From Nymphaea colorata (lineage: Eukaryota > Streptophyta > Magnoliopsida > Nymphaeales > Nymphaeaceae), in assembly GCF_008831285.2 (NCBI RefSeq), contig NC_045139.1:17652354-17716353 (forward strand): DNA of 64,000 nucleotides, read 5' to 3'. Positions 1-10,200 of this stretch are shown here, in pieces; position 1 is the stretch's first letter; each line of letters starts with the position of its first letter. The notes below the pieces were generated by a model. That model was not told the DNA's origin, ran no database searches, and saw only the letters and a program-made list of their open reading frames with translations. The position numbers and the translations under genes are program-made.

Positions 1-586
1 CGTCCGTTCCGGTTGAGCACCGGTCCGATGGAAGCGTAACTTCCAGACGAGGCTTCCTGTGCTACCTCAGATCGATTGAACGTCTGTGGAGATAGCGCCT
101 GATTTTTGAAGCGGAAGACGGTGGTGGATCGGTCTGCCTCTTTCACTGAAGAAGATGAAAAAAACTTAGTTCTTCACCACCAAGTCACACCGTGTGACTT
201 GTGTGTGAAAAACAAAGACACCAAGATATTTAGACAGGAAAGGGGAGACGGCAAACAGAAACACAGCAAGTGCAACTTGCTGGGTTGTAGACAGACGATA
301 ACAGAGATCCACGCTCTGATACCATGAAAAGACCTTGAGAATATCGTGAGAGAAAGAGAAAGAGAGGACACGAGCAGAAGCAAATACTATAAGCTCTTAT
401 ATGTTGTGTATTGATTGGAATACAACAAATATATAGAGTACATATGATGGGAGGTTACAATACAATATGGCAAGATATAAAATCTATCAGATCCACAATT
501 ATAGGGGATTGACGTTGCCAATTAGATCCACAATTATAGGCTCGTCAATCATTATCCAAAACCTTCCTTAACAATGACAATTGACA
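1..586 (-). mobile_element. LTR-retrotransposon end (LTR, primer-binding site, start of internal region), Copia-like, truncated by the window edge
   Basis: Read on the minus strand, the LTR runs from about 586 (or 579) down to 325, begins TGTCA and ends in CA. It is followed directly at 324-313 by TGGTATCAGAGC, the usual plant primer-binding site complementary to initiator tRNA-Met. Positions 312-1 would then be the untranslated start of the internal region. No gag or pol reading frame is visible, so the rest of the element lies outside the window or is lost. Inside the LTR, a 17-bp sequence (agatccacaattatagg) occurs at 490-506 and again at 524-540. The other LTR and target-site duplication cannot be seen. 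The Copia assignment rests only on short LTR length and primer-site type; a Gypsy or non-autonomous element is possible. Confidence 0.6.
181..201. repeat. 21-bp perfect palindrome (10-bp arms, 1-nt centre)
   Basis: CAAGTCACAC, one C, then GTGTGACTTG: perfect inverted arms. It lies in the presumed 5' internal leader of the retrotransposon fragment, about 110 bp past the primer-binding site on the minus strand, where a hairpin could form in the genomic RNA. No function is demonstrated. Confidence 0.85.
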
Positions 587-1201
587 AACGAATTATGAGC
601 TACAGAGATGAAAAGACTAGCTTTCCATTCTTATATTCTTGAACTGCGAAATATTTTAAGGCCTTCTGTTTTTGTCACTGTCCCTGGCTGGTCACTAGTG
701 CAGCCCTCTGACTAACAACCACAGACTAAGGAATCGCAGATCTATGTTCAAAAGTAAATGTACTCCTAGAATTAGACCAAAGCACTAAATCTATGTAGTG
801 CAATGCAGTTAAAAAACGTTGTAGTACATTCATTGCCATGGACTCAAACACATTGGACGCTTTTACTTGGCTCGGACCTTGTTTTATTCATCAACAAAAT
901 AAGTAAATTAAATTACTCACCCCGTGTTGGCACTGGACCATCAAGAGGAGTGTGGGCGATGACGCAGGTCCCATGCTTTTAGCAGAACCTCACATAACCA
1001 TCACGCTGAAGGCAAGACCACATGAATCTCCATCTCGTTCCCTGTTCACTCAGTGAAGATCCCAACTTCTGAAGCACGGCAGTCCTTCGTCAAGAAGATG
1101 CCTGAACTCTAAACTGCTTCATTAGTTACTGAACATGACTCATGAAGCCTGATATGTCACGTTCTGCATAACACGTGACCCTTTTTTTCATTAGCTCTGC
1201 G
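587..1201. other. Non-coding stretch, nothing recognised
   Basis: There is no reading frame of note, no RNA gene and no clear repeat. It is the flank between the LTR fragment and the MITE-like element at 1202. Confidence 0.5.
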
Positions 1202-1534
1202 CTATGTCACACGGGTGCGGATGCGATATGGGTGAGGATACAGGGATACGAGTGCGAATACGGTAATTTTTAATTTTTTTGGATATGTGGACACGGCTAC
1301 ATTAAATATTATAAAAAATGTTAAGATTAAAAAAAAACATTAAATTAATAGTTCACTCTCACAATCTTGTTAGAAAATGTGTTTTATCACAAAAGTACTT
1401 AATAGTTCACTCTTACAATCTTGTTAGAAAATGTGTTTTATCACAAAACCATTAAATTAATGACTTTTATTTTTTGCCGTGTCCGCGTGTCGACACAGAT
1501 ACGTGGGCTATTTTGCCGTGTCTGTGTGACATAG
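1202..1534. mobile_element. MITE-like non-autonomous DNA element with terminal inverted repeats
   Basis: The left end CTATGTCACACGG (1202-1214) is matched by the inverted right end at 1516-1534, which reads CTATGTCACACAGACACGG on the minus strand. Subterminal DNA is built from short GACACGG/GGATACGGG-type words, a composition I know from a widespread family of small plant repeats. The middle is AT-rich, has no coding capacity, and contains a 54-bp tandem duplication. GCTCT occurs just outside both ends (about 1194 and 1534) and may be a degenerate target-site duplication. The class (Mutator-like, hAT or other) cannot be settled by eye. Confidence 0.5.
1346..1449. repeat. Two tandem copies of a 54-bp unit
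   Basis: Copy 1 starts at 1346 (taatagttcactctcacaat) and copy 2 at 1400 with one substitution early in the unit (ctctca versus ctctta). Both run through the same ttgttagaaaatgtg / ttttatcacaaaa stretch. It lies inside the MITE-like element, so the duplication postdates or belongs to that element. Confidence 0.85.
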
Positions 1535-4500
1535 GCTCTTCGGTTAATAACAGGGGAATCCCTTTAATTTTCTGTTTGGCTGTGCGCCTACTAAGACATG
1601 CTTCGTGGAACTTCAACAAAGTATGGGCCAATTAGATTTAATTCAGTAGCAGATGAAAATTTACCTGGTTTCAGCTGCCACTGGACTAAGGCTGCCAAAT
1701 TTTCAGTCTGTAGATTCAATTGATTTATTTCAGCTTCCTGCATATTGGATACAATTTGTGGGAGGAAAAACAGAACGCTCTTGCGTTCTAAGATGTGTGG
1801 CGCTCAGAAACTGATATCATTTAGATGGGGTTGCTGAAATATTGAAACACGATTAGTAGACTTTGCATGCAATCCAACCTTGCAGTTGTGCTTTCCAGTA
1901 TTTGATATAATCTAATTGCAAGGAGCTGCCACTCAACAAAAAGAAGAATTTTTAGTCTTGAAATGTATAGAATTACAAGCTGTTGAGCTTTCAAGCTTCA
2001 AAAATCCGTTCGTGTGTCGTTAATAAGACAATCTAAGAGCAGACTCTTACGAATTCATACATGTGGACCGTATTGGTAGGTGTTAGGAAAAAACGAAAGT
2101 TGCTTGCGAACATAGTCGTTACAAATGTAGTTCACCCCAAAGTTGAGTTTCTTTGATAACCTTTTAGCAACGGTAGGAATTAAACCGAAGGACGCTAGCT
2201 CTACCATTGCATGCCAAGTGGTTTCCAATGATATGGAAGTGTCTATCTAAAGCACCAAAATCTGCATCTATAACACTGCCTGGTGTTCCCACCCTTACAT
2301 CTCATGAATATAAAAGAGAAAGCTGAATCTGGACCTATGAACCAATCTAGGACCGTAAGCAAAGAGAGGCACACACCTACAGGATCCCTGCTTACGCTGG
2401 TTGAGATGAGAACATGAATGTCAAAAACTTGCCTGTACGTTTGGTAGCTGTATAGTAAAGTGAACAAGGTATACAATCCAAGTAATCTAGTGTGAGTTTC
2501 TTCAAGCAGCCCTTACACGCCGCAAGAACATGTCCATTATCTGAATGCCAAAGATGTGATTTAAGACAAACAAGGAACTCGTAGCTTGAATGATCATAGT
2601 CAATTAAGCAAGAAGAAAAGCAACTATTTTTAAGTTTTAACAGGAAAGACGGACAGGAATTTTGGTGTTCCTTTCCTTTCCGTGGTTTATCATGGAAATG
2701 CATAGAATGTTACAGAAGGCTATGTCTCTTCTGTGCGTTCCCTCATATCGAAGCTAGTACAGGTTATGAAAAGGACTTCCTGTTCACAAGTCCTTGCTGA
2801 AAGGATGATTGAAGTGCCCCCGCAACGACGGCCTCATTCTTATACAATTCAAATGAAAGCCAGTCATCGAGTTACAGATCATGTTCCGAAAAGATGATTC
2901 TATAGATGAAGCCTCAACCTTCTTTTCTTTTTTTTTCTAGCTAGTCATGCTATCAGAATGCATATAGTCTAACAGGCTCAAGTCTTGAGGTTTCTCAAAC
3001 ACGAAAACATCTGAAATTACTAAGCGGTCGACACCTTCCATGACAATAATCATGGGTTCCTCTCACAGAAAAGGAACAGTTACATAAGAGACCCAGCACC
3101 AACTTGACAATCAAAAGAGAAAAGGGAAAAAGTTAATACGTCAAACGCATCTATGATGATTAACACTTGTAACTACTCGTGATGAACCACTAGGAAGGTC
3201 GCCGTTAATAGTTACATAGGGTTAGTAGTGAGACGGATCGTTGAGAACATTTCCACGTCTTCTACAACAAGTTCCTTTTTTAGTGTTCAACGCACAAGAC
3301 AAAAGAAGTTCAAAGGAAGATGGATTAGCAGCGACTCGACATGATGGAGGCCAGCTGATTTCCCATATTTTCATTCCATAAAATGGTCCTCCTCTGACAC
3401 CAAAAATGATGATATTATGGCCTCCTTTTATTGATTACAGCAGTCAAAACTCAAAAGTTCATGTCTCATGTTCTAATTTTCAAAGTTTTCAAATCTGGGA
3501 CTCATGAATCCAACCACGCCAGTAGTATTCGGAGGGAAAGAGAGAATGGCGATCACTCTGAGCAGCCCATTAAGTGGTTCTATGTTATGGACAATTAGAA
3601 TGAACATCTAGCATCTCTGTACCTGCACTATCGATATGATGGTAACCCAGTTTCATGCCATTAATAAGGATGAGGTCCTCCACGGCCTTCCCCTCCACGC
3701 GTCACACTCACTCCAAGACGATTATGTGCATCGTCAATCCACTGCCCGGAGTGATCGCGATTCTCTCTCCCCCCGTCACAACAAAGAGGCCATTGCTGCG
3801 ACGGCCTCTTCGCTTCTCCCATACTCTGTCATAGAAAATCATAATGAAACGCTTTTTCAGGTCCGCAAAAAACAGAAATAATGAATGAAAAGCAAGCACC
3901 GGACTAAACAAGGATTAAAAAAAAAGGAAAATTTTTTCGATAAGCGACTAATAAGCGGGAAACGGAAAACCATCGGCAATAGTTCAAGCGGCGTTTTGGG
4001 GTGCCTTCTGCCCCACGGTTTAGTTTGACTCGTACAGAACTATGTTCTGTATCACGAAAAGAGTGTACCTGCAAGTTAAGTTAAACCAAGTTAAGATCTT
4101 CTCACAGCTCTAAACTTTAGAGGTAAGGAGGTTTTCACTCTCGCGCTGATAGTGGAATTAATCCTTCCACTCACAAAAAAAAAAAAACCAACCACCGGTC
4201 ATAAAAGTAACGACCAAATTTTCTACTGCCATCTCTTAATTGATTTTCGATAACAATGTTTATAGTCTTCTCCTTTTAATTTAGTCATGAATTTTAATGG
4301 GTAGTCCAATGAGTTTGATTACATTATCACATGGTATCAATTTTTGAGAGCAAATGTCTTGGATTTTGACGATAGTCATTAGTTACATGTCGTTGGTCCA
4401 ACTATATCAAACCGGGCTTCCACTCTTTTACATTTTTCTACCACGAAGGTGAACCTCAACTACTGAACGCGTTACAAACACTAGGAAAAGCTCCCTCAAC

Positions 4501-6850
4501 AAGACTCTCATGCCATATGGCGGGTTTGAGTTGATGGAATGTTACTTTAAGAGACTCCATTGATGATAGGAAAGACCTTCAGGTTTGGATAGCTATGGGG
4601 ATTGTTCCTGACAAGTCCCCCCATTTATTGACAGGTCAAGTTTGTCTACAAGTTGTCTTCGTAACTTCTAGTAGTAGAAAGCTGGTCGCCTTTCTGTTTA
4701 TAGACTCTAAAGGATTGCGTCTTGACCAGACAGTACAGTGGTGGGAGGACATCAATGACCTACCTGAAGACACCATTCTCTGGCAGCGCTTGCGCTTGAT
4801 AGTTGGCGGTTTGGACATGATTCATTAGAAGATATTGCTGATTTCTAACAACAAGCCTCGACTTAAAAGACTTCGGGTCAGGTTTGAAGAGTGTCGACCA
4901 TTTCAGAGATGGCAAAGCATATATGGCAACTTCTTTCACAAAGTGCAAATTCTGCAACAACAACCTGCTCATGATATTTTGTCTCTTGTAACCCAAGCTA
5001 TGTAAATTTGGTTCTTTCAGCTTTTAGTTTCATCTTGGTTTGTTTCTTTTCTGGGCTCGTCCTAGCTCCTAAGTTAGATTGATGGCCAATTTTTGTTGTA
5101 TATATATTTTTTGCTATTGCAATAAAAGATTAGGGGGCCTTTCCCCTGCAGGGTTGTTGCGAAAACACTATGAAAAGCTCGATTAGCAACGCATTAGTGC
5201 CGTAGCCTACCACACAAAAGAAAGGCCATAACCTCCTCTTATGCTCCCCAACATTTACAGAGCTTATGTTGGGACCTTTTTGGTAGGTTTAGGAAAGTAG
5301 TGCAATGGATCATGACAATAACCGCAGGCTTCATAGTACATATCCTCCCTTTGAGTAGACTGCTTACCAGCCAGTTGCATTATATGCCAAAGTGCTTCTT
5401 GACACCCATCATATTTCCCTTTTATAGCTTGATACATCATTTGGGAAATAGGAAGCCCGTTGGAATTTCAAACCAGAAAATGATACCATTAAAGGCAAGT
5501 TGTGTTTTATTTGCTAAATTAAACTTTGGTAGATTGTGTTTCTTTAGATAGTATGAGGAAAACCCTTCTTCCCTCTATCTCCCCACATTAGTTACATGTT
5601 TGGCTGGTCCCCAGCTTGCAAAGTCTCTCTTATCTTGCTAGCTAGGAAGTATACTCAGCTATGGCTTTGCAGCAGCAGGGTTTCAAACCTGTTATGTTCA
5701 ATCAACCAGGTGAAGATATTTCACCATTCAAACATGCCTGTCACAAAATGTCAATTGATCGTAGACTGGTATCTTGAGGGATGGGAGAAGGAAGGGTGGA
5801 GGCTTCGGCTCTAAGCCCTGACATAAGTTTCGTGCTTGCCCGGATCAACTTTGGTGAAAGACAAACTATACTCTTATGCACCATCGAAACATGCCCTCAA
5901 CAGACACCAAGTAAGCGCCTTCATGCTAACAAGAACATTTTTTTTTTTTTGTGGGAGTCAATGGTATAACTGTATTTGGATGCCAATGAATATGTGCAAA
6001 CATCTACATGAGCTGCTGAAATGAAAAAGATGAAAGTGGAAAAATGATAGGAATTCTACATTGCCTAAATGCAAATAAGAGCTTTAGTAATGCAATTTCT
6101 ACATTGTTGAAAACGGTATACCAACAAAACCATTTTCACTGTAATATATGCTACATACCAATTAGATCAATGAAGATCTTTGAATGCAAAAACCTCGTAG
6201 ACACAATTTTTTGTATGACAAACTTTTCTTAACTACCTTTATAGATTGAAGTTTTTAAAAGCTTCAATTAAAGCATATTGTTCAACTTTGAAAAACAACG
6301 TTCACAACAACTAGCTAAAAGGCATCTTTTGTTTAATAGTTATCAAACACCCCAGAGATCAGATTTATTTGATGTGGGTACAACTACTTGTTGATTACAT
6401 ACTATTCACTATCGATACATTTTAACATTCATAAAATTTGTTAAAGGCGTAAAGAAAAGGAAGTAACCTATAGTACACCTATAGCATTACCATTTGAACA
6501 ATATATGTCTACATATTTAAGGAATGAGTAAAATTTGTCTTGGACTGAATGTCTATTTTTTTCTTTTTAAATTAAAAGGAAAACTAGGCAAGAGAGGCAC
6601 CAAAAAAAAAAGAAAAGTGTATACGCGTGTACAAAATAACGTCTGAGCGCAAGCGCGAGGTACAGAGTTCAAATCGTGTCTCTGGAGATTACTCCAATCG
6701 AGTCACGCCCAGGCACTCATACTCATTGCTCGGATCGGCAACAACGCGCGCACTCTACAACGCTCTTCCCTTGGCTGCGGCTTTCGCTTCTGACCGAATT
6801 TCTCGCCGCGCAGGTTTTGTTCTTCCAATCGCACGGTCATCTTCCAACAA
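1535..6850. other. Intergenic region without a supportable gene
   Basis: Reading frames here are all under about 105 codons, lack family resemblance and do not join through plausible splice sites. The 2392-2703 minus and 4595-4828 plus frames were checked and not recognised. Composition is AT-rich with short homopolymers. The stretch from about 6640 rises in GC and CpG and leads into the promoter and leader of the histone demethylase gene. Confidence 0.5.
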
Positions 6851-7051
6851 GAACAAGTTTCTTTGATTTCTCTTATCATTCTCGTTGAATTCCTGTTTTC
6901 TGCATTCTTTCTACACTTGGGTGGTCTATTTTCCGCGATTTTTTTTTTGTTTTTCGGCGGTCGGGATCGTTTGGTTTCTAGGGTTTTTGAGGTGGGTCTC
7001 AACAATCTTTCGTATTATCTCTCTATTTCTTGGGATTTGTATAGATTTATT

Positions 7052-7132
7052 ATGCAAGTAGCCCTAGAACGAGATGGGTGTTGGTCTTTCTGGTGTAGAT
7101 TTTCGATTTGGGGAGGGTTTCGGATGATTTAG
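7052..7132 (+). CDS. Possible 26-codon upstream ORF in the demethylase leader
   Basis: An ATG at 7052 opens a 26-residue frame ending at TAG 7130-7132, about 100 nt before the main start at 7230. Whether it lies in the mature leader is unknown, because the transcription start and any 5'-UTR intron cannot be placed (the 6850-7140 stretch has the T-rich look of a plant leader or leader intron). If transcribed, it would be read before the main ORF. Confidence 0.25.
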   Translation: MQVALERDGCWSFWCRFSIWGGFRMI

Positions 7133-7218
7133 TACGTGCGGTTGGAGGTGAGAGAGGAATCTCCCTCATTGGCGGGTCGGAAGACCGAAGCAACACCATT
7201 GAAGAGCTAGGAGAGTAG

Positions 7219-7227
7219 ATGGTTTGA
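7219..7227 (+). promoter_or_regulatory. Minimal upstream ORF (Met-Val-stop) directly before the demethylase start codon
   Basis: ATG GTT TGA occupies 7219-7227 and the main ATG follows at 7230, two nucleotides after the stop. It must be in any transcript that carries the main start unless a splice acceptor falls between them. Such a short ORF would allow little room for reinitiation at 7230, so efficient use of 7230 would rely on leaky scanning or on ATG 7245 (Met6, in frame). This is a sequence observation; any effect on translation is inference. Confidence 0.5.
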
Positions 7228-7229
7228 GC

Positions 7230-10200
7230 ATGGATGGGGTTAGAATGAGAGGGTTTGGCAGTACCAAGAGGAAGGTGGAGGTGGTCGGGTTGAACGATGA
7301 TTCAGAGGACGATAACGAGCCTATAGGATCGATTTTCAATCTGAAGAAGAAGAAGAGGAGAAAGAAGAAAAGAAAGGAGCTTATTGACTCGAAGAAGGTG
7401 GAGGCAACTTTTGAAGCGAGGGCGGGGGCTGCGGTGAATGAGGACGCAAACGATAGCGACGACGATGAGGGGCTAACGTTGGCTAGCTTTAGAAAGAAGT
7501 TGAAGGATCCGAAGGGGAGCAAAGCCGGTGGGAAGGATCTGGTAGAACGTCCTGGTCTGGCGAAGGGTTCTTTGCATGGGGGTCGTACTGGCGTGATTCA
7601 GTCGTGCAGTTCGTCGAAATCTATGGAGGAAGATGACGATGGTGGTGTTCAGGATGATGATGATGATGTCGGGCTTGATCAGGTTTTGATTGGAAGCTTG
7701 AAGGTTTCCCATCCTGGCGTGGGTGAGGAATCCCAAACCACATTACCTCAAACATCTGAAGAAGGAAGCTTGAGGGGTGAGGAAGGATTAAGTCAATCTG
7801 CTGAAGAAAGCATCGAAGGATCGGCTCGCATGTCAGCCAAGCGGACACGGACTTCTTCCAGGCACCGGCAGAATTTAGAGGCACCTAAGTCGACCAACAG
7901 GCCAGATGGATCTCCGGAAGACTTATTGTCTGAGTTTGTCAAGGCTCAGAGATCGCGCCCCCCTGCTATGAGGAAGGAGGAAAAGCGAACTGTATTACCT
8001 GGTCAAAACTGGGATCAAGCTACTGAAAGAATCCGGGATGGTTCATCTGATTCACTAGTTACTAAGAGACATCCTGTCCAGAAGACACACGGTGAATCTT
8101 CTACTCTTGGTGGTGTCTCACCACAGCTTTGTGATGGCTTATCGGGATTGACAAAGGAAGGATCCTACAAGCCAAATTCTAGTAACATCATGGATGATTT
8201 GTCTTCTGCCCAAGCAGTGGAATCCATCGATGCACCTACAGTTGAGTACACGGATGAAATTCATGAAGATGGAAACGGACAGCTCAATGGAAACTCAAAG
8301 AGTGAGGGGGATTCTTCACATAAGCAAGTGCGGTCCTCTCCTACATTAGGTGCTATTCACGAAAGCATCAATTCAGATAAACCATTTGACACTAAAAATG
8401 CAATTGAGGTATCTGCTGCTTCAAGTGGAAAATTGAACCGATCATATGCCTCAAGAGAAGCAAACATGAAGCCCGATGGGTATTCACATAATGAGGCTTC
8501 TGAAGACTTGCTATCATCTGTTTTCAGAAGGTCCAGGTCCGGTACGAAACAAAGGAGGGTGGTTAAATCATCAAGTGCTGGTGCCTTCACCAACCAAGTT
8601 TCAGACTGTTCATGCCCTAAATTATCATCGGTGTCAAATTACCTTGATGGGGGCAACAGTCTGGAGTTGAGCCAACCTCCTCATGAACTGATGGAGAATT
8701 TGTCTTCGACCCAAGAGACTGACAACATGCCAAGCCTACCTTTTGAAAGTACCGTGAAAGGGGTAGTATCAAACGTTGTCTCAAAGGCCACTCAGTTTGT
8801 AAATGAGTTGGTCACAATATCTCAAGCTGATAATGACAAAAATTCTGCATCTGTCACTGAGGAAAGGCACTGCAGTGCAGTAACTACTCAGCAAATTGAT
8901 GAAGTTCTGGATGACAAAGATGATATAGTTGTTATGTCTAAAGATTCTGACCACATAGCTGATTCTCTTCTGCCTTCAAAGCCTGTCAATACTCCCTGTG
9001 TTGCATCTGTTGAGTGCAGAAGAAAACTACCTTGTCCCTCATCTAGTCCAGTTTCAAATGGTATTATGAAGTGTTCAACTTTAACACAAACCATCTCCTT
9101 GACTGAAATTCAGAATCCACCTGAAGAAACTATCAGGTCTGATAGTAGGAGACATGGCCTTTCAGGTGATGTTGTAGATGAAAAATACTGTTCTGAATCA
9201 GGTAACCAAGCGATCCAGAAAGTGTCTGGAACCGTTTGTTCGGAAGAAATATGTTCAGACCGTGCAGGAAAGGGGCTTCCCAAAATGGCTAAGAAGGTAT
9301 CAACATCACAAAGGGTTACTCGAAAGGTTAGAAAACCCAGATATGGAGATATGACCTATGAAGGAGATAGCGATTGGGATTCTTCAGCATATCAGCGAGG
9401 GAATTCTGACAGTACTCTGGTTATGGAAGACGATGTTTTTGTGAAGACAAAAACCAAAGCTGATCTGCTGTCAACTCTGTTATTAGAAGCTCATAATGGA
9501 GGTGCAGCAGCGGTTGCAGCTGGATTAAAAGCAAAATCTCTGGTTCCAATTGAGAAAATAAAATTCAAGGAGGTCTTAAAGCGTAGAGGTGGTCTCCATG
9601 AGTATCTTGAGTGCAGGTCAGTTATTCTTTTCACAAAGATACACAAAGATTGCATTTTCATTTTGAGAATCTCTGTGACTGCCTTTTTCTTCTACTAGTG
9701 AAATCATTAATCTTTTTTGTTGGGTAAAGAACTTTTGTTTATACTTCATAGAATTATTTTTAATTTAGTCTCTTGTGGATCTGCAGTATTGGGAATTCAT
9801 TAAATCTTTCAAATTCCCAGAATGATTATCCACATATTCTGGCAGCTGGGTGCTTGATTGAGGCCAGAAATTATGTAACCTAGAATTTCCAGGACTTAAC
9901 TTTTTTTGTTTGCTACATATATTGTACAAAGTTGATGCCTAGATAGATGGATGGATGCTTTGCAAGTCCTAAACGTGATTTGGTTATTGCATGCAGTTGG
10001 TTGTGTTAATATGTTCACTGCAGTTGTGACTTGAAATTGCTTAGGGTTGGGGAAAAGGTTTCACTACCTGATGCATTTTCTTTATTAGATGTGATAGGAA
10101 ATGACAACAATTTCGTAATATAATTTGTTTGAAAATCTTAACATGTTAAACTTCTCAACTTAAATTTAGTTTCAAATTATATTATCAATGATGTGCTTGT

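Noticed and set aside
6640..6720. tRNA-like T-arm (GAGTTCAAATCGTG) near 6667
   Set aside because: No acceptor stem, D arm or anticodon arm can be paired around it; it lies in the demethylase promoter.
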